64,000 nt of DNA from Bilabrum cf. latius. Its lineage: Eukaryota; Bigyra: Bicosoecida; Bigyra; Bicosoecida. The position numbers and the translations under genes were made by a program. The notes under the pieces were generated by a model, which saw nothing but the letters and a program-made list of their open reading frames with translations, was not told the origin of the DNA and made no database searches. Location: contig OZ237770.1 in the NCBI GenBank assembly GCA_965178125.1, positions 124,001 to 188,000 of the forward strand, read 5' to 3'. Positions 47,445 to 59,814 of this stretch are shown one piece after another. Each line of letters begins with the position of its first letter. Position 1 is the stretch's first letter.

Positions 47445-49005
47445 TCACCGCCCCGCTCCGCCGGCCGCAGCCCCTTTCCCGGAAGCCGCCCGCGGATCCG
47501 CCTCGCCCCCCTCTGGCATGTTCTCCAGATGCTCCGCCTTGGTCGCAAGCCTCCGGTCGAAGGGCACGCCGATCTTGACGGCAATGTCTTCCAGATCCTG
47601 GACCACCTTGAGGGTCAGCGGCACGCCTGCCTTCCCACGGATGCCCTCGAATTCCCGCTCCGGATCCCCGGGGATCAGCACGGGCTTGGACGCGTCCACC
47701 GGCTTGGTCTCGCGGAACCGCCTGACCCACTTGTCCATTTCGGCTCCGAATTCCTCCTTGGGCCGGAACCGGCTCACGTCGAAGGCCATGAAGAAATGGC
47801 CGATGCCCTTGCCCCTCTCCTCCTTGGTCAAGCCGTCGTTCACGCCGTCCCTGAGCGCGAACGGGGGCGCGTAGGGTCCCCAGTTGGCACCTGACAGCAC
47901 GGCCGTCATGATGTCCACCCAGCTGCTGAGGCAGTAGCCCTTGTGCGCCCCGCGGGTCCGATCGGAGCCGAGCATGAGAAGGGCCCCACCGTCCTTCATC
48001 TCCGCCGGGTCATTTGTTCCCTGGCCCTTCTTGTCGATGCACCACCCGTCGGGGACGGGCTTGTTGAGTCGGTGGTTGATCTCGACCTTGCCGTACGCCA
48101 CGCATGACGTGGCCATGTCCATTACGTACGACGGTTCGTCCTTGCACGGCACAGACACGGCGATCGGGTTGGTGCCCAGCATCCGCTCCGCGCCGAAGCA
48201 CGGCGCTACCAGCTTGGTCGTGTTGGTCATGCTCACTCCGATCATGCCCTGCTTGCTGGCCTCAATCGAGTACCACCCGGCAATGCCGTAGTGGTTGGTG
48301 TTGCAGACGGTGACTGCGGCCACGCCGTGTGCCTTGGCCAGCTGAATGGCGATGTCATTCGCCTCTGGGCCAACGATCAGGCCCAGCCCGTTGCCGCCAT
48401 CCACGACGCAGGCCCCACCGTGGCCTCTCACGACCCGCACCTTGGGGTCCGCCTCGATGGCGCCGGCTTCTAGGAGCTCGAAGTACGCGTGGAGGCGAGC
48501 CACACCGTGCGAATCGATGCCGCGCAGGTCTGCGGCGGCAAGCACATCGGCTGCTCGGGCGGCGCGTTTCTCCTGCTCGGATCGGAACGAAGAAATCGGC
48601 ACGTGGTAAGGTGTGGATCAAATATACACGGACTTTGTACGAATCATATAGTGTTTAGTTGCACAATCAATGTAAGTGCACTATTTCGCGGAGGAACGGC
48701 CTGCAGAAAGCGATTAGTCTACTGGAAACGTGTCTCACCGATGCGCCAAAGTGCTCAAACACTTTCTATGTGAACTCCCGCAGATACCCCGCTTTGAATG
48801 TGTACAGGGGCGGCGTCTTGTACTCAGATTTCTTATTGGGGGTGGCTTTGTCCTCGACCACAGCATCGTTCGACGCATCTTTGGCAGATCTACGCCCAAT
48901 CAAGAAGCCTCCAATGGCTGCACCGGCAACTGCTGCTCCTGCAATCGCGGCAGTCTTCCATGGAAATCTACTGAGATCAAATGTCTGCTGCTTGGACTGG
49001 CTCAT
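47445..49005 (-). CDS. Malate/L-lactate dehydrogenase family oxidoreductase with N-terminal membrane anchor
   Basis: Exon 1 is 49005-48739 and exon 2 is 48575-47445, with a 163-nt intron (gtgaga donor); the product is 465 residues to TGA. The catalytic part belongs to the LdH/MDH2 (YlbC/ComC-type) NAD(P)-dependent family: ADVLAAADLRGIDSHGVARL, NHYGIAGWYS, GTNPIAVSVP, MDMATSCVAYGK and HKGYCLSSWVDIM. The family's first helix is split by the intron (YLREFT, TAG, KVFEHFGAS, then QEKRAARAADVL). Exon 1 adds a 60-residue extension with a hydrophobic helix (TAAIAGAAVAGAAIGGFLIG), which should anchor the enzyme in a membrane; such anchors are not usual in this soluble family. One TAG at 48769 region is in frame. 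The exact acceptor (before or after CAG at 48575) is uncertain by one codon. Confidence 0.87.
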
Positions 49006-49623
49006 ATCCAGACAGGTTGATGTATGAGCAGGAGAGGTCCGCGTCACACGCTCGGGCGAGCAGCGGAACCTAGGCAGCCGCAAGAAAGCGCGCGGCGCCA
49101 CTGGCAATTACTTCATGAATTTAATGTAGAACGGTGCTGCCCTTGATGCATTGAAAGCATTCATCCCGGAACGTTTGATAGCGGGATGCAGACCGCAAGC
49201 GCACGGGGACAAGGATCAGCAATGTGGTACTTGTCTGGAACAGGGCAGCTGTCAGGGCTCGCACTTAAATCGTACGGTTAGTCAGTCATCATGCTCACGG
49301 TTAGCCTTGGACGCCGAATGATGTGGAATATGCGTAGTACCAGCATGGGACCAGGAATGGTGACGTATATTCGAACTTCAGACTTTCCACTCATAAGGTT
49401 GAGCGTCAACGCCGTAAAAGAATTGAAGTCTCAAGTTCGTGCGTCACTGTTGCGCTCTTTCCAGCGGATATCGCTACTACGCGGTGCAGGTTCGATTCTA
49501 TTCTGGCGAGGTCTAGCGTCGGTGCCTCAATCATTATTCGCTTGCTCACTCTTGACCTGCCTTCAGCCAGGTACCAGCACCAGGTTCCGTGAGTTAAATT
49601 CCACTCAGCAGGCAATGCATGTC
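49006..49623. other. Spacer upstream of dehydrogenase gene
   Basis: About 620 bp, including the 5' region of the dehydrogenase gene. No convincing coding exon was found. Confidence 0.4.
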
Positions 49624-49627
49624 GTTC

Positions 49628-51880
49628 CGTCAGGGGGCTCATTACCGGAATCTCGGGCGAGCAGGCAGCATAAACGGACTGCCCTTTACCGGCTCTTCAT
49701 TACTCCTGGCATCATTAAAACATGCTATAATTAATCGTAGCTGAATATTAATGAGCTTGATCTCATTTTATGGGTGTTAATATCTCGTTTGACTTTGTAA
49801 ATTTACGGTAAGGCGAGGCTAACTTTTGGTGCTGCTTCGTAGCCAAGCCTTGGTCACCTTCAACGTCTCAATTGAGCTCATTTCGATAATTCAAGCAGCT
49901 TTATGGGTTAATATTCATAGATTCTGGCTTGTCGTGGTATCCGTCAACCCATTGATATTCCATAAGTACCGTATTTCCTGAGCAGGCAAGGCTGGACAAG
50001 AGTTGCAAAACCTCGCTATAGCAAGGCCACATGTCCTGGGCGAATTGAACCTTATGGAATCAATTTTCATTAAGTGCTTATTAGTCTTGCGGGGTATGAG
50101 CATATGCAGCATAATTTTTCTGGCAGTGGCACCCTGGTAAGCTATCGACCAGTGGTTCGCTTGTTGCGTCAGCCTCCGGGCTTATTTGAAGCATAACGGC
50201 TGAATCAAAGCCTGCAACACATATAATACGCATATTGGTGTAAGCATGCAGTGGGTGCGGTCAGGAGATGTCAAGCAAGGTTGCCACGGACTTGGCGGAG
50301 GGTTGAGCAGTTGTGGAAGGTAATTGGAGCATGGCAAGCCCCACGACCCACAGCCCTGTGTATGCCCCGGTAGCGTAACCACAATCTCTTTGACATATTT
50401 ACTGTCATTTGAGCATGACTGTCTTTGCGGCTTTGGTGTATGAGGCTGCACGGCAGGGGCTCGGCAACTGCGGGCTCAGACAGCTACTGCTCATGACACC
50501 ACCACTGTTCAGACCAAAAGGCAAGGCTGTGGATCGCGTGGCTAGCAGAGGAGCGCTGATGACATTTAATGGTGTTCAGTGTTGAGAGCACCGGTCCAAA
50601 TCTCAGTATAGCATAGTAGGCCCAACCACACGGAAGAGCTGTGACACGTCGCGGGGGGCACCTTGGGGGTCAGGTCTATGCAGCAGATATAGTACGGTTC
50701 TGATACTCCCGCCTTACCAGATGGTTGAAGCCATAGTATTGCTGAATTAGAGGGGTTGTCATCTGTTAATCGTCCCATGAAATGGTCGTGCAACCCTGAG
50801 AAGGAGGCGGACGTGCCAAGCCTGCTAGCAACTGCGCGGGGGGCTGCAAGCTCTCAATTAGCAATAAACGGGCTAAAGGAGCTACTTGCAGTGTTGAATA
50901 GTAGCAGAGGATGTCTGTGGGGCCTGCTAGGTGTTGTAAGTTAATATGGGCCGTGGTGGCAGCTGGGACGCAGATGTATGCAGCCTGGGGTTGCAGCAAA
51001 CTAGGGCCCTCATGTAGAGTCGGAGGCAACTAGAACATGCACTGTGCAACCGCAGCAGTTCAACAAGGTCCTTTGTATTAGATCAATGCTACGGAAATTC
51101 ATCTTAGGTCTCATGTAAAGGATGTATGCACACTATCTTTGGACAGTGCAAGTTGCTTGCCAGTCACGCTGCATCAGACGAATAACTGGATCCACATGCC
51201 CATAAAGCTCATCGTTAACACTTCATATATAATTATCACAAAATTGAGAGTATTAACCAGCAGGTATGCCGAACACGCATTGCAGGCAGAAAAAACTACA
51301 ACCAGCCCATGCAGCCCTCTGGCAGAAACCGGGAGGCACCAGGCTCGTCGTTGCGAGCAGCAAGCACGTGTGGACCTACAATGCTCTTTTGTACGGATAA
51401 CATACTGTAGCCGCCTGATGAGGCCAATGGGTGCACAGGAAATAGGATGCAGGTGCCTCGAAAATTGCTCACAGCGGCCCGCCCACGCTCTTCACCAAAC
51501 CCAGGCATCAATAACTGCAATTCGTGCAATTTCAGACCGCCATTAGTATAATTATAAATACATTTAGTGTGAGAGAGAAGATCATGCCGATTCATCGAGG
51601 AATGAAAGCATAAACGCTACCTGAAATATATCCTCCTATGCGACCTGCCGGGGCGAATTTCGTGAATCCCGTGCTCGGTGGCCGACAGCTTGAACTGCAC
51701 CCGCTGTATCTTCGTCAATAAGTACGTTTCAGACTTGAAATTTGCACACAATACTATTAATGAAGTAAATATTATATTAAATGAGTTATTATTCTCTTTA
51801 ATGATTTTCAATGGTTGGAACACGGCCCCTGAAAATAGGCCCAATCGGCGATTTTTATTCCGGTAATGAGCCCCCTGACG
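49628..51880. mobile_element. AT-rich DNA element with 24-bp perfect terminal inverted repeats
   Basis: The left end (49628-49651, starting CGTCAGGGGGCTCATTACCG) is a perfect 24-bp inverted copy of the right end (51857-51880). Both ends are flanked by the same tetranucleotide GTTC (49624-49627 and 51881-51884), the expected footprint of a cut-and-paste element with a 4-bp target-site duplication. The 2,253-bp body is markedly more AT-rich than its surroundings. It contains no frame above about 135 codons even when TAG is read through, so it is probably non-autonomous. Four-bp duplications are known in Sola- and Ginger-type transposons, but without a transposase no superfamily can be assigned. 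Confidence 0.75.
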
Positions 51881-52177
51881 GTTCCTTAGTTTGCTGCACC
51901 GAGGGAACTCGGTGCGAATGAACAGATGTATACATGAAAGCATGAAAGGATCGGATTTCGAGACGACGCACCCTCACTTTATATTCTTCTCTCCCGAAGC
52001 AATCGGATGTGGCGCAGTCCCCGTGCTCCTCCGATTCAGCTGCCTCCAGAGGACTCATTTCTCATTCCCCGTCCTCCACCTCGCCCGTCATCTCCAGCCC
52101 ACCCGCCAGATTGCCCAGCCTCAGCAGCGAGGCGCAGCTCCATGGGACCGCCCCTTAGTCTAGTGCACATCATCGGG

Positions 52178-52202
52178 TGCAATGCAATGCAATGCAATGC
52201 AA
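52178..52202. repeat. TGCAA/ATGCA pentanucleotide repeat
   Basis: Five short units of aatgc in tandem in the spacer beside the CFAP161-like gene. Confidence 0.7.
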
Positions 52203-52331
52203 ACACCATCGCTACGCACTACTCGACCACTGCCGGGCTTTGGGCTGTAGTCCAGCCGCCGCCCCTCCTCGCCAGAAGCACCTCAATCCACCCGACCCTT
52301 CTCCCCCTCCCAAAGGCCCCCCCCCTCCCTC

Positions 52332-54230
52332 TCACGAGAGGCTCCTGACCTTGTACACGCCAGGGAGGCCCATGTCGTCCAGCAGGTCGATCAGCTGCCT
52401 CCTGTCGCCCTTGAGAGCAGCCGCACCCGGCACATCGATCACCTTATGCCTCCCAGTCTTGAAAGTAACGAGCACCCTCAGGCCTCCCTTGGGAATCGGG
52501 CCCATGCGAGCCGCGATGTCCGCGACACCCGGCGGCAGCGGCAGTTCATCCACCCCCGCGCCCCCTTTGCCCGTGGCACCCCCACTCGCCACACTCGTCA
52601 CACCACCACCGGTCGTCCTCTCGCCGTCCCTGTCCCGGAGCGCTGTTCCCTCGATGTCTCCGTCCCCGTCCGCGTCCACCTTCCAGGCTCGCTCGACCAT
52701 CTCGACAAAGTAGTAGTCGTCGTCCACGCTCGCGCTCACGTCCTCGAAATAGGTCCGGAACTCGTCCCGTGTGACGATCCCGTCTGCCTTGTGGGTGTCC
52801 CACTGTGCAAGGAAGGTCTTGAGCGCCTCCTCCCCCGTCATCTTGCCCTGCTTCACCTCAGGCATCATGGAAGCGTCGTAGTGGCCGGCGATGTCGGCCA
52901 TGGTCACATGCCCGCTGCCGTCCTTGTCCAGAGCGTCGTACGCTAGATCGATGGCCCGTAGTCGGGCATCTGACATGGGCCCGCGGAGACCCGCCAGGAA
53001 CTCGGAATAAGAAACCACCCCGTCGCCGTCGTGGTCAAAGGCGCCCAGCAGCACGTCGTACTCCTCGTCAGAGAGCCTCACCCCCTGGTCAAAGAGGCCC
53101 CACTTGAGGTCTTCTCTTGATAGCTTCCCGTCCCTGCCGTCGTCCATGATGCGGAACTTTTTGCCGATGGCTCGGATGGAGAGGGTGCCTCTGGAGGTCA
53201 TCTGCTTGCGGGCCATTGCGAGCAGGGCATCGGCGGTGACTGGCTTGAGGTCCCGGTCGTCTCTCGCAGCCTCGGGTGTACTAGCGAGCTGAAAGTGCCA
53301 GCGGTTCTGCTCCTTGGCCGGTCGGGGCCTGCCTGCCTCCACGATTCCCACCGGCTGGTGGGACTTGGCGTGCACCTCCAGCTCGGGCCCGAACTCGCCC
53401 ATGCTCTTGTCGCTGAGGAGACAAGCGAGCGGGATGTTGGTGGCGCAGTGAGTTAGAACAAAGGGCTTCCCCGCCTCCACCTCAAGTCCCGTTTCCACAT
53501 CCCTGTCCGCGCCCACGCCTTCCACCCTCCACTGGGCCAGACGGGGGGAAGGGGTCATCACGAAGGTAACTTCCTGCCGCTTGCCCCTCCCGTGTCCCAG
53601 CACAGCATCCGCAGGTTCAGAGCACAGGAAATAGGGCGCGCCCACCATGCCAGTGGCGGCGTCCACACGGAGAGCGGGGTCGGTGGCCAGGCACACCTTG
53701 TCCCCGTACCGGAGAATGTCGCCGACTCCACCGTCGCCAGCCGATGAACATCCACGGGCAGCTGCTCCCCCACTGGCAGCGCCCGCCTTCGGCAGCGTGC
53801 TGCCAAGCGCGGCCTCCGTTGATCGGACAGCTGCAGCCGGCACGACGTGGATGATGCTCCGAGCAGTTGCCTCGGGCTGGGGAACCGCGATGGCCGGGAC
53901 CGTCTTCTTGGTCTTATCTCTAGAATCGTGCACGTTGGACGCGATGCGAAACGTTTCTGTTCTGCCGTCCGAATTGGTGAGCGTGACTGCGAGCTGGACG
54001 GCATCACCGAAGCGAACCGAGCCATCCGAGCTGTAGCTGTGGGGCACCTGTTGCAGCTGAATCGCCTTCTATCGCTCCCTTTGCTTTATCAATAGCCGGC
54101 CGCGCTGCTTCTTCAGCTCGAAATCGCCAGCGATCGCGGCCTCCGCGCTCTAGTCCTCCGACCAGTTTCCAAGAAGCACCCCCCGCGAGTACTTGGCGCC
54201 ACCAGACAGCTGCTGCGGAGTGAAAAGCAT
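52332..54230 (-). CDS. CFAP161-like flagellar protein fused to EF-hand domain
   Basis: One intronless 632-residue frame runs from ATG 54230 to TGA 52332. The N-terminal half matches CFAP161, a microtubule inner protein of motile cilia: GVLLGNWSED near the start, GRLLIKQRER, DGSVRFGDAVQL, DILRYGDKVCLA, FVLTHCATNIPLAC, and ELEVHAKSHQPV followed by NRWHFQLA. The C-terminal half carries calcyphosin-type EF-hands: DDGRDGKLSREDL, DHDGDGVVSYSEF, DKDGSGHVTMADI and a degenerate fourth loop. A final ~60-residue domain (GGLRVLVTFKTGRHKVIDV) looks like a small beta unit. Two TAG codons are in frame at the conserved N-terminus (54150 and 54087 regions). Calcium binding and an axonemal location are inferred from the domains. 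Confidence 0.88.
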
Positions 54231-54759
54231 AACGGATCAATGTATTTTGCCTTTGACTGCGTGCGATGGACTAGTGTCCTTAGAGACCGAAAGGATGGCC
54301 CCGCGCGGGATCGATCCGTTGCCGATGAGAGTGTCGCCGCGCAATTTCCAACGCCAAGTTCCGCAATTCAGATGTAACGCGTTGTTTACACGGATTTTCT
54401 GAGTTTTGCTGCCAGAGGGCCCAGCTGGCACAAGTCCTGGACTGTACGGCTAACCGCGGGGTTCTACCTGAATCCGCAATTGTTTGGGTTAATATAGGCT
54501 CGGTTCAGATCATTGCAGCAGTCGCTTCGCTCCGTTGAACGACTGCATCGAATCTTGCAAGCCACTGAAGCCGTCCGAGCCCCAGCCAGGATCTCGTGCG
54601 AGCGTTGTGTGAAAGCAGGTTGCATTGGAAGGTGGTGCAGAGGAATTGTGTGCACATTTTCACCTGTTTGTAGCTGGGCTTCGCTTGAAACTAGTGATTG
54701 CCGCGTTTGCTCGTGCTTTCAGTGAGAGGCTCGTCACTCGGACTTGAATCGATAGCGGT
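54231..54759. other. Intergenic region between divergent CFAP161-like and Sec24 genes
   Basis: About 530 bp that should contain both promoters. No gene or known promoter element was recognised. Confidence 0.5.
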
Positions 54760-57700
54760 ATGGCAGGCAACAATCCGTTCATGGCACGCCCAGGCGCGCC
54801 TCAGGGTGGCGGAAGACCACCCGCCACATTCGGTGCGCGGCCGGGTCAGCCTTTCGGCGGGGGTGCCCCACCGAGAGGACCAGCCAGTTTCGGTGGCCGA
54901 CCGCCGCAGGCACCCATGGGCGGCGGCCCCCCGACGGGCGCGTTCGGTGGAGTGTCTGCCGGAAGCAGTAGTGCCGGCGGGCCGCCGACTTCGTTTGGAA
55001 ACAACGTGGGTGGGGGGCCCGGGGCCGGCCCGCCCACCGGTTTCGGGGGCGGAGGGCCGCCCGTGTCAGGCGGATTTGGAGCCGGAAACGGTGGACCGCC
55101 CATGTCCATGGGAGGCGGTCGCCCGGGACAGCCCCCACCGATGAGCATGGGCGGAGGCGGGCCCGGTAACGCGAATGGCCCGCCTGTGTCGTAGGGCGGG
55201 GGGCCAGGAGCCGGCGGAGGTTCGGTGGCGTTCATGAACCCCCACCAGCCGGGTGGGCCCCGCCCGGGCATGGGTGTGCCGGGGGGCAACATGCCCGCGG
55301 CATTCGCCGGGGGTCAAAACTAGCCGTTGAGCGGGCAGGCCGGGATCCGGGGGCGGCCGGGCGCTCCCGGCGGTGGGGCCATGACCGCTGCGCTAGGGGT
55401 CTCCGGGCCCAAGGAGCCCCTAGCCCAGGTGGACGAGGACGCCAACTGCGACCCTGCCTACATGCAGCTAACCACGGGCGTGATACCATCTTCCGCGCAG
55501 CTGGCTGCGTCCACCGGGATACCCCTGGGAGCCTGCATCCATCCACTCGCTGACCTCCCAGGGATGCCGGAGCTGCCCACTGTGGACTTTGGTGCCTCAG
55601 GGGTGGTCCGCTGCAAGGCTTGCCGGGCGTACGTAAATCCATTCGTGGAATGGCTGGAGAACGGCCGCATGTGGAAGTGCAACATATGCGGGGTGATCAA
55701 CGAGACCACGGCCAGCTACTATTGCGGCCTCGACGGCAACGGTCAGAGGCTGGACAGGAACGACAGGGCTGAGCTGTGCAGGGGAAGTGTCGAGATCATC
55801 GCGCCGGTGGAGTACATGGTGCGGTCCCCGCAGCCACCCGCGTTCACGTTCCTCTTTGACGTGTCCTACCAGGCAATCGAATCGGGCCTGCTGCGAGCGG
55901 CGTGCGCCTCGGTCAAGGAGCAGCTCACGAGCCTTCCCGGCGGGGACAGGACGCTCGTGTGCTTCATGACGTTTTCCAATAGCGTGCAGTTTTACCGGAT
56001 CCGACGGGATCGGGAGAAGGCTGCGATGCTGGAAGTGCCTGACGTGGACGATATGATGCTGCCCACACCGGAGGACCTGCTCGTCACACGGACCGAGTGC
56101 ATCGCGCAGATCGACGCGCTGCTCGAGGCGCTCCCCGAGATGCACGCAGGGAACAAATCCACGGACGTGTGCCTGGGCCCAGCCCTGGAGGCCAGCTACG
56201 AGGTGATCAACGCGGTGGGAGGGAAGGTGATCGTGTTCCTCAGCTCGCTGCCCACCAAGGGCAAGGGCAAGCTCAAGCAGAGGGCCGCGCCGAGGATGCT
56301 GGGGGGCGCGGAGGAGCACAAGCTCATGTCTCCCGAGGAGACGCCGGAAGGCCTCTATTACCGCCAGCTCGCAATGGAGATCAGCAGGCAGCAGATCAGC
56401 GTCGACGTGTTCTGCGCCTCGAAGGGGTACTGTGACCTGGCAGCCGTGGGCGCGGTGAGCCGATTCACGTCGGGGCAGGTGTTCTACTACCCGGGCTTTG
56501 ACGCCTCCGTGGACGGCGAGCGGCTGCGGCATGACATCGGGCATGACCTCACCCGTCGCACGGTCTGGGAGTCCGTCATGCGGGTCCGTTGTTCCTCGGG
56601 GATGCACGTCCAGAATTTCTACGGGAGCTTCTTCATCCGCGGTCAGGACCTCCTCACGATGCCGACCGCCAACTCGGACACGGCCTTCACCATCGACCTG
56701 CACCACACCAACTCGCTCGCTCCCGGGTCGACCATCGTGCTGCAGGCCGCGCTGCTGTACACTTCCTCGGATGGGGAGCGCCGCATCAACGTGCACACCC
56801 TCTGCGTGCCGGTTGCAACCTCCCAGCGGGACATCTTCGCCACTGCGGACAGCGACCAGGTGGCCAACATGCTGAGCAAGAAGGCCCTCGACCAGCTGCT
56901 GCGGGAAGGTATCCCTCGGGCGAGGCAGTCGGTGCACCAGCAGGTGGTGGCGCTGGTGCGGTCGTGGACCAACTTCAGGAAGAAAAGGCAGGCGGCGAAG
57001 GAGGCCAGGGAACAAGCGCAGCAGCAGAGCGGGCAGGGGCCAAGCGCGGAGCATTCGGAGCTGGATGACGAGGACGACGAGGACCAGCAGCTGTCGGACG
57101 GGACGGCCCTCGGGCTGAGAGAGAACATCCAGCTGCTGCCCCTGTACTGCCTCGCGATGCAGAAGTGCCCCTTGTTCAGGGGAGGCACTGACGTGCCCCC
57201 GGACTACCGCTCCTCGCTCGTGTACAGGTCGCTCTGCATGCCAACCGTCATGGCCACCACCTTCTTCTACCCCCGGATGTTTGCGCTCCACTCAATGCCT
57301 GCCGAGGCGGGGACGGCATTGAGCGACGAGGAGATGGACAAGCTTGAGGAACAAGGGGAGGACCCTAACGCGGCGGGGTTCGGGAACGTTCGTCTGCCCC
57401 CCCCCGTGTCGCTGTCAGCCGCACACCTGGATTCCAAGGGGGTGTATCTTCTCGAGGACTCAACGGACATGTTCGTGTGGTTTGGGAAGGACTGCCCGGG
57501 CCCCCTCATGCGCGAGTTCCTGGGCATTGAGAGCCTCAAGGGCATCGACACGGGGTCGGCCCCGTTCCCCCAGGTGGACTCGGACAAGTCGAGGAGGACG
57601 CACGCAATCATCGCCGCGCTGGTGGAAACATACGCCCAGGAGCCCACGATCAGGGTAGTGTACCAGTCGGCGGGAGACGAACTCGAGCGAAGGTTCGCTT

Positions 57701-58284
57701 GGCGACTGGTGGAGGACCAGCAGCAGTTCAGGGGCGGCTCCATGGCCTACCCCAGCTACGTGGATGTGGTGAGCAAGGAGGCGGCGGGGGGGCCCAAGCT
57801 GCCCGGGGGGCCCGGCGCGAGTGGTGGTCCCCCACCTGCCCTGGGGGGACCCCCCCCAGCTGGTGGGGGCCCGGGGGGTCGACCCCCTGCCATGAAGCAG
57901 CAGCTGCCGGGGGCCCGGCCGGGTATGATGCCGCCGTCGAGCCAACCCGGGGGCATGATGATGCCACCTGGGTCCACAGCCGGCATGGGCATGGGCATGG
58001 GTGCCAGGCCTGGGCATGGCGGGCCGCCCCCGGGAGTGTCCCAGGGGTTCGGAGCCGGAAATGGCATGGCCCGGCCGGGTGTCCCCATGGGCGGGCGGCC
58101 CGGGTTTGCAGGCGGGGCTTTTGGCGGCGTGCCGGGCGGTGGACCACCACCGAGCGCAAGTGGTGGACTGGGGGGTCCCCCTCGGCCCATGGGAATGCCA
58201 GGAGGAGGCGGCATGGGGGCCCCACCGAGGGGTCCTGGAGGGTTCGGGGGTGGGGGGTTCGGGGGAGCGATGCCCGGGCAGTGA
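54760..58284 (+). CDS. SEC24: COPII coat subunit Sec24
   Basis: Sec24 selects cargo for ER-derived COPII vesicles as a heterodimer with Sec23. One intronless 1,174-residue frame runs from ATG 54760 to TGA 58282. The ~200-residue N-terminus is Gly/Pro-rich and holds two TAG codons (55192, 55321). The zinc finger follows (CKACRAYVNPF to WKCNICG). The trunk begins at FTFLFDVSYQAIESGLL and contains FMTFSNSVQFYRI, VFCASKGYCDLA and GQVFYYPGFDA. The beta-sandwich, helical and gelsolin-like parts end near residue 990. Unusually, ~180 further Gly/Pro/Met-rich residues follow the gelsolin domain, a type of sequence normally confined to the Sec24 N-terminus. A decayed copy of this tail lies at about 59.8-60.2 kb. 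Confidence 0.95.
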
Positions 58285-59814
58285 CCGAGTTGTGGGTTTT
58301 GTCCCAGCGAGTTCAAGTAATGGAATGTAAAGCAAACGGAAATCATGCGAAAATGATTGATTCACAACGAATGTACTCCTTGTGACTTGCGGCGGAGTCA
58401 GCGACTCGAAATGCCGACATGGTGAAACTCACCGGCGGCAGTTCTGGCAGCTGCGGCTCGGATGGTCGCAGACTGGTCGGCCATAATCGGCAATGAGATT
58501 GATGAGCGCGCAGCTCCACTCAATTCAATGGGATCTTGCGTGTTGATGAGAGATGCGAGCTACGTAGAATGTGAGCGTTATCCTTCAGTTATATGTATGG
58601 TACAATTAGAAAGCATGGATTGCGGTGCGATCAGCAAGGAGCCCACTTGGCAAGGACGCTGATCCTGGAGTGAATAGAATGCGTGCAGCGCAAGCCGTAT
58701 CTTTCGGAGCGGCGAACGTATGTGTTGGGCTTTATCTTTTTACTGCTGTTCGTGCCCTGAAAAAGCTTGTATGTAGTCCACCAGGGGGATTGCTTCATTT
58801 TCTGTTGGTATCCTCCAATCACTTCACAATTGACTTCGATTTATGTTTTGGCAACCGACTATGATTGTTTACCAGCATCAAATGCTTTTTAATTGAATAT
58901 TATCTGAACCATCCGTTTTTGCAGCAGCTTCATTGGCGATAGAGAGCAGAATCGCCTGTCAGCAGCCGGACAACCAGCCTGAGCCGGTGAGCGCATCACA
59001 GTGTGACAACGCGGTTTTGTCGATCGCAGTGCTGCCTCTCAACGCCCTTGCTTTCAACACATTCCGTTCTCTATTACGATTAGGATGGATCAATGGGCTG
59101 CGCTTACAGGCATCATGCTGATCGTAACTTCAAAGCATCCGTATGGCGCCGTGAGGAGATGCCTGCGAGGATGCTGCTGTGCAAGAACTCTTTGACTTCG
59201 AGACGCGCGTGGGTGCAAAAATCCCGGTGGGCAGAGCATGGAGATGGCAGTGAAGGAGAGGAGGATGATTGTACAGGCTCGCTCTCATCGACAGAACAAA
59301 TATCGCTCCTTCCGACTCCTCCAAGCGAGCGGTCGAGAACAGGTCGTACTGTAAATCATCACCCAAGATGTATTGAGTCCGCCAATACGCCAAAGCAGCC
59401 ACATTCGGATGTTTAGTGTATGGTAGGGCGTCGCAGAAGGAAGTTTCCCAAGATGCTTCGCGCTACTATGACGGGTAGACCAACGACAGCACGGCATCTG
59501 TGCAACTTGTAGTAGGCAGGTGCCCCTCCCTCGCGGGTGGCCAAGTCTGGGGCGAGCAGCAGGCCAGCTGAGCGAGTACGAAGTAGGTGGATTTTACACT
59601 CACGAGAAGAGTAATGAATGGTGCCGCTCACCAGCCCGAGATTGCGAGTGGCATTAGTGAAGTCGCGCGCGGGGGCGAGAGAGGCGGAAAATGTGAACAA
59701 GGTGGATATACTAATAGGGTAGAAGTATCAGGATCCACAAAGAGGGAATGCACATGGAAAAGGGGGCGGCGGGACCCACACGATTGCGGGGTTGGTACCA
59801 CAGCCAGCCAGCCA
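58285..59814. other. Spacer, no confident gene
   Basis: About 1.5 kb with scattered short open frames on both strands (for example 59093-59416 + and 59130-59402 -), none with recognisable domains or supporting splice signals. Confidence 0.4.
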
